Shown here in pieces: positions 15,301 to 26,870 of a stretch of 64,000 nucleotides of DNA. Below the pieces are notes generated by a model. The model worked only from the letters and a program-made list of their open reading frames with translations, was not told the DNA's origin and ran no database searches. The stretch comes from Clarkia xantiana subsp. parviflora (taxonomy: Eukaryota > Streptophyta > Magnoliopsida > Myrtales > Onagraceae). A program made the translations under genes and the position numbers. The stretch spans positions 1,393,644-1,457,643 of the forward strand of contig JAPTYO010000006.1 of the NCBI GenBank assembly GCA_036873135.1, given 5' to 3'. The first letter of the stretch is position 1, and each line of letters opens with the position of its first letter.

Positions 15301-16639
15301 ATGAGAAAATTGGCCGAAATCGAAGATTTTTCCTTACTTACCATCACAGAAAACTTGGTGCTTATGATTCCGATATGAGAAATGGTTTCAACCATTCCAC
15401 GGTCTTATACGACGAGTTAGAATGCAAATAAAACTGATTTCATAAAAAATAGAGGTCCGAGTGAGGTTATATTGAAAAAATGAGAAAATTGGCCGAAATC
15501 GAAGATTTTTCCTTACTTACCATCACAGAAAACTTGGTGCTTATGATTCCGATATGAGAAATGGTTTCAACCATTCCACGGTCTTATACGACGAGTTAGA
15601 ATGCAAATAAAACTGATTTCATAAAAAATAGAGGTCCGAGTGAGGTTATATTGAAAAAATGAGAAAATTGGCCGAAATCGAAGATTTTACTTACCATCAC
15701 AGAAAACTTGGTGCTTATGATTCCGATATGAGAAATGGTTTCAACCATTCCACGGTCTTATACGACGAGTTAGAATGCAAATAAAACTGATTTCATCAAA
15801 AATAGAGGTCCGAGTGAGGTTATATTGAAAAAATGAGAAAATTGGCCGAAATCGAAGATTTTTCCTTACTTACCATCACAGAAAACTTGGTGCTTATGAT
15901 TCCGATATGAGAAATGGTTTCAACCATTCCACGGTCTTATACGACGAGTTAGAATGCAAATAAAACTGATTTCATAAAAAATAGAGGTCCGAGTGAGGTT
16001 ATATTGAAAAAATGAGAAAATTGGCCGAAATCGAAGATTTTTCCTTACTTACCATCACAGAAAACTTGGTGCTTATGATTCCGATATGAGAAATGGTTTC
16101 AACCATTCCACGGTCTTATACGACGAGTTAGAATGCAAATAAAACTGATTTCATAAAAAATAGAGGTCCGAGTGAGGTTATATTGAAAAAATGAGAAAAT
16201 TGGCCGAAATCGAAGATTTTTCCTTACTTACCATCACAGAAAACTTGGTGCTTATGATTCCGATATGAGAAATGGTTTCAACCATTCCACGGTCTTATAC
16301 GACGAGTTAGAATGCAAATAAAACTGATTTCATAAAAAATAGAGGTCCGAGTGAGGTTATATTGAAAAAATGAGAAAATTGGCCGAAATCGAAGATTTTT
16401 CCTTACTTACCATCACAGAAAACTTGGTGCTTATGATTCCGATATGAGAAATGGTTTCAACCATTCCACGGTCTTATACGACGAGTTAGAATGCAAATAA
16501 AACTGATTTCATAAAAAATAGAGGTCCGAGTGAGGTTATATTGAAAAAATGAGAAAATTGGCCGAAATCGAAGATTTTTCCTTACTTACCATCACAGAAA
16601 ACTTGGTGCTTATGATTCCGATATGAGAAATGGTTTCAA

Positions 16640-17910
16640 CCATTCCACGATATTATACGACGAGTTAGAATGCAAATAAAACTGATTTCATAAAAATTAG
16701 AGGTCCGAGTGAGGTTATATTGAAAAAATGAGAAAATTGGCCGAAATCGAAGATTTTTCCTTACTTACCATCACAGAAAACTTGGTGCTTATGATTCCGA
16801 TATGAGAAATAGTTTCAACCATTCCACGATATTATACGACGAGTTAGAATGCAAATAAAACTGATTTCATAAAAAATAGAGGTCCGAGTGAGGTTATATT
16901 GAAAAAATGAGAAAATTGGCCGAAATCGAAGATTTTTCCTTACTTACCATCACAGAAAACTTGGTGCTTATGATTCCGATATGAGAAATGATTTCAACCA
17001 TTCCACGGTCTTATACGACGAGTTAGAATGCAAATAAAACTGATTTCATAAAAAATAGAGGTCCGAGTGAGGTTATATTGAAAAAATGAGAAAATTGGCC
17101 GAAATCGAAGATTTTTCCTTACTTACCATCACAGAAAACTTGGTGCTTATGATTCCGATATGAGAAATGGTTTCAACCATTCCACGATATTATACGACGA
17201 GTTAGAATGCAAATAAACTGATTTCATAAAAAATAGAGGTCCGAGTGAGGTTATATTGAAAAAATGAGAAAATTGGCCGAAATCGAAGATTTTTCCTTAC
17301 TTACCATCACAGAAAACTTGGTGCTTATGATTCCGATATGAGAAATGGTTTCAACCATTCCACGGTCTTATACGACGAGTTAGAATGCAAATAAAACTGA
17401 TTTCATAAAAAATAGAGGTCCGAGTGAGGTTATATTGAAAAAATGAGAAAATTGGCCGAAATCGAAGATTTTTCCTTACTTACCATCACAGAAAACTTGG
17501 TGCTTATGATTCCGATATGAGAAATGGTTTCAACCATTCCACGATATTATACGACGAGTTAGAATGCAAATAAAACTGATTTCATAAAAAATAGAGGTCC
17601 GAGTGAGGTTATATTGAAAAAATGAGAAAATTGGCCGAAATCGAAGATTTTTCCTTACATACCATCACAGAAAACTTGGTGCTTATGATTCCGATATGAG
17701 AAATGGTTTCAACCATTCCACGGTCTTATACGACGAGTTAGAATGCAAATAAAACTGATTTCATAAAAAATAGAGGTCCGAGTGAGGTTATATTGAAAAA
17801 ATGAGAAAATTGGCCGAAATCGAAGATTTTTCCTTACTTACCATCACAGAAAACTTGGTGCTTATGATTCCGATATGAGAAATGGTTTCAACCATTCCAC
17901 GATATTATAC
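16640..17910. repeat. Dimeric (358-bp) higher-order pattern at the array edge
   Basis: Monomers here are of two kinds, distinguished by CACGGTCTTATAC (type A) and CACGATATTATAC (type B). From about 16826 the order is B, A, B, A, B, A, B up to about 17900, which is a two-monomer periodicity. To the left, nearly all monomers are type A. Right of 17910 the order is B, then a GATCTT form, A, a GGTTTT form, GATCTT, A, B. This is read directly from the sequence; whether it reflects a real higher-order repeat elsewhere in the array cannot be seen here. Confidence 0.75.
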
Positions 17911-19171
17911 GACGAGTTAGAATGCAAATAAAACTGATTTCATAAAAATTAGAGGTCCGAGTGAGGTTATATTGAAAAAATGAGAAAATTGGCCGAAATC
18001 GAAGATTTTTCCTTACTTACCATCACAGAAAATTTTTGCTTAAGATTCCGATATGAGAAATAGTTTCAACCATTCCACGATATTATACGACGAGTTAGAA
18101 TGCAAATAAAACTGATTTCATAAAAAATAGAGGTCCGAGTGAGGTTATATTGAAAAAATGAGAAAATTGGCCGAAATCGAAGATTTTTCCTTACTTACCA
18201 TCACAGAAAACTTGGTGCTTATGATTCCGATATGAGAAATGGTTTCAACCATTCCACGATCTTATACGACGAGTTAGAATGCAAATAAAACTGATTTCAT
18301 AAAAAATAGAGGTCCAAGTGAGGTTATATTGAAAAAATGAGAAAATTGGCCGAAATCGAAGATTTTTCTTTACTTACCATCACAGAAAACTTGGTGCTTA
18401 TGATTCCGATATGAGAAATGGTTTCAACCATTCCACGGTCTTATACGACGAGTTAGAATGCAAATAAAACTGATTTCATAAAAAATAGAGGTCCGAGTGA
18501 GGTTATATTAAAAAAATGAGAAAATTGGCCGAAATCGAAGATATTTCCTTACTTACCATCACAGAAAACTTGGTGCTTATGATTCAGATATGAGAAATGG
18601 TTTCAACCATTCCACGGTTTTATACGACGAGTTAGAATGCAAATAAAACTGATTTCATCAAGAATAGAGGTCCGAGTGAGGTTATATTGAAAAAATGAGA
18701 AAATTGGCCGAAATCGAATATTTTTCCCTACTTACCATCACAGCAAACTTGGTGCTTATGATTCCGATATGAGAAATGGTTTCAACCATTCCACGATCTT
18801 ATACGACGAGTTAGAATGCAAATAAAACTGATTTCATAAAAAATAGAGGTCCGAGTGAGGTTATATTGAAAAAATGAGAAAATTGGCCTGAAATCGAAGA
18901 TTTTTCCTTACTTACTATCACAGAAAACTTTGTGCTTATGATTCCGATATGAGAAATGGTTTCAACCATTCCACGGTCTTATACGACGAGTTAGAATGCA
19001 AATAAAAATGATTTCATAAAAAATAGAGGTCCGAGTGAGGTTATATTGAAAAAATGAGAAAATTGGCCGAAATCGAAGATTTTTCCTTACTTACCATCAC
19101 AGAAAACTTGGTGCTTATGATTCCGATATGAGAAATGGTTTCAACCATTCCACGATATTATACGACGAGTT

Positions 19172-20082
19172 CAAACCACATATTCAGGACTCAAGAATTG
19201 AGCTAGAGGCTAATAATTACTATATTAAAAAAAACATGGGCAAATGCAAAACTTTAAATAACCGAATTGACAATAAGTATATTTTTTAGGGTAAAAAATG
19301 CACATTATAAAAAATGTAAGAGCATCGAGAATGGTAAAGACTATTTCGGCTCCCATTTTGAGTCACGTTATCATCGACTCTCATCAATGTGATAAAAATA
19401 TTAATTTTACTTTAAACGTTTTATATTTTCAGTTGACATAGACATTTTAAAATGCTCACATAATATAAATATTTCAATAAATTATAGAGATAATAAATAA
19501 ACCAAGATGGTAAAAAGCTAAAACTGTCCATTACTTAGAGGGGGAGAATAAGCATGAATGTGGATAATTAATGAGAATGATAAAATATCTCTAATTCTCT
19601 CAACCATATATATAAATGTCCATCAAAATTTGCTAATTATTAGTGCTTTAAGGAACATAATTGCCCCTTAAATTGTGTGAACCCCTAAATCCTAATTACA
19701 CGGTGCATTTATCCCAAGCTACGGGTGCCGCTCATCATGATTCCATACGAGCTTAAATTATTTTAAGTGTTCAGAAAACATGCTACGAATGTTGTCATTA
19801 TGACACATACGGAAAAAATTATAAATAATTATTATATATAAGTAATGTAGTTTACATAAAGACTATTATTACATAATATTTTGTAAAAAAAAAAAAAAAA
19901 CCCATAATAAACGAGGGAATGTGAAATACCAGGGGTTCTGTGGTCCAGTCATTTGCGGCCACAAGCAATCGTGAAGGTCACGTCACTTTATAGGGCCATA
20001 TTTCTTTTTCTTTTTTTGTTTCAAAAGAAAAAGTCACATCACATCTCATTTCTAACGTTCATATATATCTATATACCAATAT
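19172..20082. other. Spacer right of the satellite; no gene seen
   Basis: Unique-looking AT-rich DNA begins directly after a truncated monomer that ends in CGACGAGTT. It contains a run of 17 A near 19886 and a GAGCATCGAGAATGG stretch at about 19320 that resembles a MITE terminus, but I find no inverted partner for it. No open frame here looks like a protein, and no LTR or element boundary was recognised at the satellite junction. Confidence 0.6.
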
Positions 20083-21253
20083 ATTATTTGTGTTGGGTCC
20101 TCACCCTCAATAGACATCTTTGGCACCTTTTCATTTTATTAACAAAAAAATATATTATATTTAATTACTGTATTTTATGAATTGAATAATTTAGTCATTA
20201 CTATATTTGAGAAACATTTATTTATCTTTAATATTATTACTAAATCATTATTTAAATTTTTTTATTTTTTTAAGGTCGCTTAGTCGGCATGTCATAGTAA
20301 TTATAATTAACTTACAATCCAATATTCATATCAATTTAAGTCAACCCTATCATACTCATTCCGTTCAAATTTCGGATACATGTAAATTTTTTTTATTCAA
20401 CGAATAGATCGAGTGATATATATTCCGCCTGTTGAGATTTTTCTATCACATAGATCAGCCACTTACCAAATTATATATATAACAAGTCAAAATAAGGGTG
20501 AAATGTGGTTCTTGAAGTTTCACCTCGTACAAATAACATTTTACTCATCGTCCAATATTTATAAACTCAAACTATTAATTTAATTCTTCTATTTGTTAAT
20601 CCAATCACATTATGTACAACCTAATTAATGTTAACTAAATATTTTTTGTAAATTCAACTCTAAACTCCAAATTATTTGTGTTGGGTCCTCACCCCCAATA
20701 GACATCTTTGGCACCTTTTCATTTTATTAACAAAAAAATATATTATATTTAATTACTGTATTTTATGAATTGAATAATTTAGTCATTACTATATTTGAGA
20801 AACATTTATTTATCTTTAATATTATTACTAAATCATTATTTAAATTTTGTTATTTTTTTAAGGCCGCTTAGTCGGCATGTCATAGTAATTATAATTAACT
20901 TACAATCCAATATTCATATCAATTTAAGTCAGCCCTATCATACTCATTCCGTTCAAATTTCGGATACATGTAAATTTTTTTTATTCAACGAATAGATCGA
21001 GTGATATATATTCCGCCTGTTGAGATTTTTCTATCACATAGATCAGCCACTTACCAAATTATATATATAACAAGTCAAAATAAGGGTGAAATGTGCTTCT
21101 TGAAGTTTCACCTCGTACAAATAACATTTTACTCATCGTCCAATATTTATAAACTCAAACTATTAATTTAATTCTTCTATTTGTTAATCCAATCACATTA
21201 TGTACAACCTAATTAATGTTAACTAAATATTTTTGTAAATTCAACTCTAAACT
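20083..21253. repeat. 588-bp direct tandem duplication (2 copies)
   Basis: ATTATTTGTGTTGGGTCC starts at 20083 and again at 20671, and the following ~580 bp are nearly identical. The few differences include CACCCTC/CACCCCC and GTGGTTC/GTGCTTC, plus a one-base change in a T run. The similarity ends near 21253, after AACTCTAAACT. Each copy contains the same 66-codon open frame (20207-20407 and 20795-20995). It is AT-rich, low-complexity and resembles no protein, so I regard it as chance. The high identity indicates a recent duplication. The function of the unit is unknown. Confidence 0.9.
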
Positions 21254-21469
21254 TTATATTTTTGTGAATTAATTTTATCTTTATTGTTAAATCAAATTTT
21301 GTCGGTATTGTGATATTGTATATAATTACGTTTGTATAGGTCAAATTTGTCTATTAATGACTCTAAGTAGTTAAGAACAAGTTTACATTCTTGACACCTC
21401 AAGTTGATGAGTTAGATACAATTGAGCCGTTAATGACCAACGTAATGCTCGACCCAACTCATTTATATA

Positions 21470-21722
21470 TCTATCTATAAGGCTAACTTAATACCGTAAC
21501 TGAAGACATTAGTTAATTTTTTACTTAATTAAACTCTTCTCTTTCTCATGTTTTGAATTACGTTATGTCGCTCTTCTCTATCACATAGATTCGTTTCTCA
21601 CAACGAATCAACTTTCTCATATTTTACTTTGATTAATTATAAATATTAGTAAACTTAAGATAGATTATATATCTTGAAATTTAAATGATCGATGCGCGTG
21701 CAGCGCACGCGTTAATAACTAG
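21470..21722 (+). mobile_element. Helitron-like element, 3' terminus clear, 5' end tentative
   Basis: The 3' end shows the Helitron signature: a GC-rich hairpin CGCGTGC-AGC-GCACGCG at about 21695-21711, then a short AT spacer, then CTAG at 21719-21722 followed by T. A plausible 5' end of the form A|TCTATCTATAAGG lies at 21470, which would give a non-autonomous element of about 253 bp. No Rep/helicase coding is present. The 5' boundary is inferred only from the TC start and AT-rich context. Confidence 0.55.
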
Positions 21723-21734
21723 TATATATATATA

Positions 21735-21918
21735 TGTTATGAATATATTTAGTGGATGTTCAATATTACGTGTATATACCATCTTCCTTGTTTAGACTTT
21801 CCTAGTATTAAATTTACTTCCTCCACAAGTATATGTAATCCCTATATAAAGGCTCCTTATGTGTGATAATAAGACATCCTCAAGTTCCCTCTTCTATTAC
21901 CTTTCTATTTCTGTAACA
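21735..21918 (+). repeat. 5' LTR of the Copia element
   Basis: This 184-bp LTR begins TGTTATGAATA and ends CTGTAACA. It contains a promoter-like TATATAAA at about 21843-21850. By eye it is identical to the copy at 25958-26141, which implies a recent insertion or gene conversion between LTRs. Confidence 0.9.
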
Positions 21919-21933
21919 CGTTATCAGCACGAT
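21919..21933 (+). promoter_or_regulatory. Primer-binding-like site of the Copia element
   Basis: CGTTATCAGCACGAT lies directly after the 5' LTR. The same motif in the form CGTTAGCAGCACGA follows the related LTR ending at 26376. The position fits a minus-strand primer site; I cannot assign the tRNA. Confidence 0.55.
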
Positions 21934-22665
21934 GTAATTCCTAAGAGCACCGTAGCAAACCATCAAATTCTCCCCGTAGCTCAACATCTCTCTTTGTCTC
22001 TTTGTCGTAGCTCAACATCTCTACCTTAAACCATGGCACGTTATCAATTCGCAGGGTTTCCTAAGATCATTATTGATTCCCTCATATCTCCCTGAGACTA
22101 AGACACACTATTTCCTCATTGATTCCAAGTTTTTGAAGGACAATTCTCAGGGCCGTACATGATATTTTCTTTTCTACTAATATTACCATATGACATGTTA
22201 TTTAGATTATATTGGTTATTTCATATTCTAACTAATATTATTTTTACATGTTAGCAATATGTCAGATTTCGTCTATTTATGGAGCAAGACACCATGCCAA
22301 ATATTGCCATGACGTCATCGAGCGATCAACAATATGTCGGACCTTGAACTTGATTTTACGGTACATAATATCACGTTAAAATATCGAATTCCATTTTGTT
22401 GGAGATTATATATTGAATACTTATAGTTATATTAAAATTTTCATACATAAAGTTATATATATTAATATGCTCCACTCCCAGAAGCGAGTGTAGTAGCACA
22501 CAAGTTATCATTAAAAAAAAAAATAGTATGGCGTGGTTGTCAGATGCTGAAATATATCCATATATAAATGGTAAAAAAAAAAAAAATTATACGCATCACC
22601 CACTAGATATGCTACGCTCCCTGAAGTGAGCGTTGCAATTTACGATTATAAAGATGATATACTCC

Positions 22666-22800
22666 ACTCCCTGAAGTGAGTGTTGTAGTTTATTTTATAT
22701 TATACTCCCTGAAGTGAGTGTTGTAGTTTATTTTATATTATACTCCCTGAAGTGAGTGTTGTAGTTTATTTTATATTATACTCCCTGAAGTGAGTATTAC
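22666..22800 (+). repeat. 38-bp minisatellite inside the Copia element
   Basis: ACTCCCTGAAGTGAGT starts at 22666, 22704, 22742 and 22780, exactly 38 bp apart, with a partial fourth copy. Looser versions of the CCTGAAGTGAG motif lie at about 22480 and 22615. It occupies the interval where gag would be expected. Confidence 0.9.
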
Positions 22801-23234
22801 ACTGTATGATTACAATGATATGATAATAATGACTCTAAAAGAGTACAAGTACAAATTTGCTAAAGTTATCATAGTCATGGACATGAGTGATTTTAAAAGA
22901 GATGAAATATGTAGCATCATCGTGAGATCAATAAAGAACGATGAAATATCTTACAAATAAAAAATGCATGAAAAGAATACAAAGTTCAATTGATTTGGAA
23001 GAATGATAATTTTGATATGTGCAGTGACGCTTGCAGAAAATTATATTTATTTTTAAATTCCGCATTTACAAATTCCGCATTTATATTTATATTTCTTGCA
23101 CTGCATTTATAGTTACTTTTTATTTGTTGCACTGCATTTTATTTATTATATACATATATCATTATGCTCATTGAATTTCATTATAAAATGATCCCGAAAA
23201 TTAAGAGTTATTCAGAAACTCAAAGATTATTAAT

Positions 23235-23590
23235 TTTAGGATCCGGAAGATCCTAGAATGTACGAAAAAGGGATCTGAAACATTGTATTTGTGAATTAAA
23301 GATCTTCATGCATACAAAGAAATCATGTATATCATGAATTATTTATTATAAATAAGGGATCCTGAAGATCCCAAGATATCATGAGTTATGAATAAAAGAT
23401 CTGAAGATCCTAACGATCTTAAATTATGAACAGAGATCCTGAATATCCTGAATTATGAACGGAGATCCTAAAGATACTGAATTATTTCAAATGAATGATA
23501 TGAAAAGATGAAAATAGGATCTGAACATCCTAATCCTAATATATTTTGAGCTATAAATGATCCCGAAGATCATGAAATCGAGCATTTATA
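23235..23590 (+). repeat. Diffuse GATCC(T)GAAGATCC repeats inside the Copia element
   Basis: Variants of GGATCCTGAAGATCC recur irregularly about eight times (for example near 23240, 23265, 23350, 23398, 23445 and 23565). They are imperfect palindromes separated by AT-rich DNA. They replace coding sequence rather than interrupt an open frame. Confidence 0.65.
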
Positions 23591-25948
23591 TGAAGTTATT
23601 TATATTTTTTACACTTTATGCATTTTTTTTATTAATGTTATTTATATGCTTTCATATACTTCATATTTATTTCTTATTATAAAGAATGTGAATACTCCGC
23701 AATCATCATTATGATGACGATGAATAAAATAACAATGTGCGGATTATGTTACAAGAGATACATGACATATCTCCTACGGAAATACGAAAGATATACATAT
23801 CAGTTAAACCTGAAGTTTACTAATGCATTGAGGTAAACCAGAAGTTTTACCCATATAATACAATATTTGGCGTGACCGGTTATAGACCATTCAGGATCAC
23901 TTAAGATGCGCAACACATTATTTGGAAGAACCTGAAGATTCTCCATAAATCATTATGATATTTGCTCTCAAAGGAAAATTCATTATGTGATCATCATCAA
24001 CTAAGTTCGGGATAAAATTCCATTATTTATGGAAATAATAAAAGGTGAATATGGGCCCGTTCACCTGCCATGTGGACCACGATATTATTTTAAAAGATGC
24101 ATCTACAATATGGTCGCATGTGCATTTAATTATCACGAATTTGCAATAGCAAAATTTCCAGATTATGCAATAAAGAATGATGATGATATTGGAAGTTGAT
24201 AATTATTATAAGAATTAGACAATTCTTTGTCAATATTTGCAGTTTAGCATGAATGTTACAACGAACCTCCGGTTATATAGTTAACATGCTATCAATGAGA
24301 GCAAATTGTGTACAAATGCATGCTATTATGAAAGCAGCAATATAATTGCGCACCAAACAAATGTTAAATCACAGTTCTCCCATTACAACCAACTTTTGGT
24401 CAATAGACAAATTTCCCATATATGAATTTTATGATGTGCGATATATATTTGAACTGCTCCACCGCAACGCACAAATATGGGTCTAGAATGTTGGGAAAAA
24501 TATGTTGTCTAAATCAATTATTTGGGAATAATGACTGATATATATTAAAGCAAGAGTTGCTGATTATTATTGATGAACAAATTTTCCCAACATTAGGGGG
24601 AGAAAAGAAGCAGCTGGCAGAAAATAGATTGACTGAACAAAAATTGTTATTATCTCATTTAGATCCTCGCACAATGATAATATGAACCTGAAGTTCAAAG
24701 AGATAACTATTATCACATACTGCCTATTAAGTGACTTTATGAGACCCAGAAAGTCATAAGTTAATTACCGGCTGCAAATGCTCCAATTTGAAATGTACCG
24801 GTTGGACAAACTATAATGAAAAATAATTCACGCCTGAAGTGTGTGATATTGGTTCCAAATATTTTTAACAAGAATGGAGCACGGAAAGAAAATAGATAAA
24901 TATGGTCTTATTACGGAGGCGATTTCCCAAAAAGGAAAAGAGACATAACTAAATATGAAACCCCATAAGTGGTTCAGGTACCTGAAAATAATTGTAAGAA
25001 AGAGATCTCAATGAGTTATGTCATTAAGGGGAAGTGATGGAACCGTAAAATATAAAGTTGTCGACAACAGTTTTGAATATTATTCATGAGTGAAATCATA
25101 AAACAAGACGAGGAGTCGAGGATCTTGAGCTCAATATGTTAAACATATATTATGATTGGTCAAAGTTTGAAAAGACGCAAGTATTAACATGAAAAATGCA
25201 TAAGGTGGAAGCCAATGGATACAAATTATTTCCCGCATAAATAAATTGTGTCGTAAGATATATACGCACAACCTGTACAAATGTTATATGCGAAATCCTG
25301 GCATTTATTATATGGAAAATTTAGTGGAAAAATCACCTTCAAATATATTATTACGCTGGCAGTACATAAAAAGTTTTGTATGCGTCCCACACATGAATTA
25401 TTTATAGCCTTTTTGGGTGGTTAATTTGATAGCAAAATTAAAGTGAAAATCCTAGAAGGATTGAAAATGCTAGCATGAAAATTTTCCAAGAATGTTGGAT
25501 AATAAATATATTGTACCATTATTTTGTATATATGAAGATAATGCAGGTTATATAGCTTGAGTTGAAGATCGTTATATCAAAGGAGACGTACAAAACACAT
25601 TCGCATCAAGTTATTCTTCATCCAATGAATTTGTTCATATGACTATCAATTGGATCTTTTTAAGGAGGCTTTATCGACTGCGACATCTGGAATATTGGCG
25701 AACATGATTGGATTGCGTTGACTTAATGAAATTACGCGATGTCAACATCAGGGGGAGAATCTACACCGCTGCACTCTTTTTCCCTTAACCAAGGTTTTAT
25801 CCCATCGGGTTTTCCTGGTAATGTTTTTAACGAGGCAGCTTACAAAAGGGATCCATAATTGTGTACTCTTTTTCCTTCACTAGATTTTTATCTCAATGGG
25901 TTTTTTCTAGTAAGGTTTTAACGAGGCACAATTCCCTTATGAACATCC

Positions 25949-25957
25949 AAGGGGGAG
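25949..25957 (+). other. Polypurine tract of the Copia element
   Basis: AAGGGGGAG lies immediately before the TG of the 3' LTR, the expected place for plus-strand priming. A similar GGGGGAG also occurs near 25751. Confidence 0.75.
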
Positions 25958-26141
25958 TGTTATGAATATATTTAGTGGATGTTCAATATTACGTGTATAT
26001 ACCATCTTCCTTGTTTAGACTTTCCTAGTATTAAATTTACTTCCTCCACAAGTATATGTAATCCCTATATAAAGGCTCCTTATGTGTGATAATAAGACAT
26101 CCTCAAGTTCCCTCTTCTATTACCTTTCTATTTCTGTAACA
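25958..26141 (+). repeat. 3' LTR of the Copia element
   Basis: This is the second 184-bp LTR, TGTTATG...CTGTAACA, identical by eye to the 5' LTR. It is followed by ATATG, which matches four of five bases of the 5' flank ATATA. Confidence 0.9.
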
Positions 26142-26198
26142 ATATGAAAGTTATTAGATTATTTTAGGTAAATACTATACAAATAATAATGCTGAGAG

Positions 26199-26870
26199 TG
26201 TTATGAAAATATATTTTATGGATGTTTAATATTATATGTATATATCATATTCCTTATTTATACTTTCCTTATTTTGATTTTCTTATCTCCAAGTCTATAT
26301 AATTCCTATATAATGGCTCATTTGTGTGATAATAAGATCATCCTCAAATTCTATTTTCTATTTTTTTTTCGTAACACGTTAGCAGCACGAAAATATTTGA
26401 AATTAAATCGTCGGTCCAACATCCATCGCAAGATTATCCATCGCAGAGGGCAAACTAATCTTGATACACTATGCCTCTTCAGTTTGCCCACCTCTGCTTG
26501 CCGACTTTTGCAGATGGTTTATTGTCCCCACTCCATAAAGACCACAATACGAAGACAATTTCCTCATATCCTTCGTTACTCTTCCATTTTTCATGAATAT
26601 ATAATAATAATAATAATAATATATAAAACCTAGATTATTATTTACATCTATTATGCTTTGTCTTCTTATGGATCATTTAGTGGAGCAATCACCTTCAAAT
26701 ATATTATTAAGTTGGCAGATAAAAAGTTGTAATATGCGTCTCGTGATATGAATTACTTACATCCTATTTGGATGACTAATTTGATAGTGAAATTCCATAA
26801 GGATTTAAAATGCGAGCATGGAAAATATTCCAAGAATGTTGGATAATAAATTTATTGTACCATTTGAAAT
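26199..26870 (+). mobile_element. Degraded relative of the same Copia family (5' LTR plus internal remnant)
   Basis: A 178-bp LTR homologous to the preceding one but clearly diverged runs from 26199 (TGTTATGAAAA) to 26376 (CGTAACA), followed by CGTTAGCAGCACGA. After about 250 bp of interior the sequence jumps to a block at about 26668-26870 that matches 25316-25510 of the intact neighbour (shared GGAGCAATCACC-type and AAGAATGTTGGATAATAAA stretches). Most of the interior and the 3' LTR are missing. Only 57 bp separate it from the younger element. Confidence 0.78.

Larger units (their letters stand above)
1..19171. repeat. 179-bp tandem satellite array (~107 copies), candidate centromeric/heterochromatic satellite
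   Basis: The same unit recurs every 179 bp. For example GAGAAATGG recurs at 1953, 2132, 2310 and 2489. All copies run head to tail in one orientation and the array continues beyond the left edge of the window. The unit is AT-rich and carries stop codons in every frame I followed, so it encodes nothing. From about 1 to 2210 copies carry scattered one-base indels and a T/C variant (GAAATCG or GAAACCG). From about 2240 to 15680 I see no difference between copies. From 15680 to the right edge copies carry substitutions and small deletions. Monomers of 150-180 bp in megabase arrays are typical of plant centromeres, but subtelomeric or knob satellites have similar lengths. I do not recognise this monomer as any named family. 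Confidence 0.97.
21735..26141 (+). mobile_element. Copia-type LTR retrotransposon, non-autonomous, coding decayed
   Basis: Two 184-bp LTRs (TG...CA) flank about 4.0 kb. A primer-binding-like CGTTATCAGCACGAT follows the 5' LTR, and the polypurine tract AAGGGGGAG abuts the 3' LTR. Flanks are ATATA and ATATG, an imperfect 5-bp target duplication. The interior holds recognisable but broken Copia pol in the right order. An integrase-like stretch lies near 24050-24480. EQIFPTLGGEKKQLAE with HLDPRT is readable in one frame near 24570-24680. Reverse-transcriptase entry follows near 24950-25140. An RNase H tail (degenerate GYIKGDRTKH) lies near 25570-25600. The reverse-transcriptase core appears deleted, and the gag region is replaced by short repeats. 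No intact frame exists, so movement would need proteins supplied in trans. Confidence 0.88.

Noticed and set aside
1..19171. CRISPR-like array
   Set aside because: Repeats are contiguous 179-bp units with no unique spacers; this is a eukaryotic satellite.
20207..20995. Two identical 66-codon open frames
   Set aside because: They are duplicated only because the 588-bp unit is duplicated; low-complexity, AT-driven composition with no protein features.
26274..26633. 119-codon open frame
   Set aside because: It starts inside the LTR of the degraded Copia relative and runs over its primer site and interior; not a gene.
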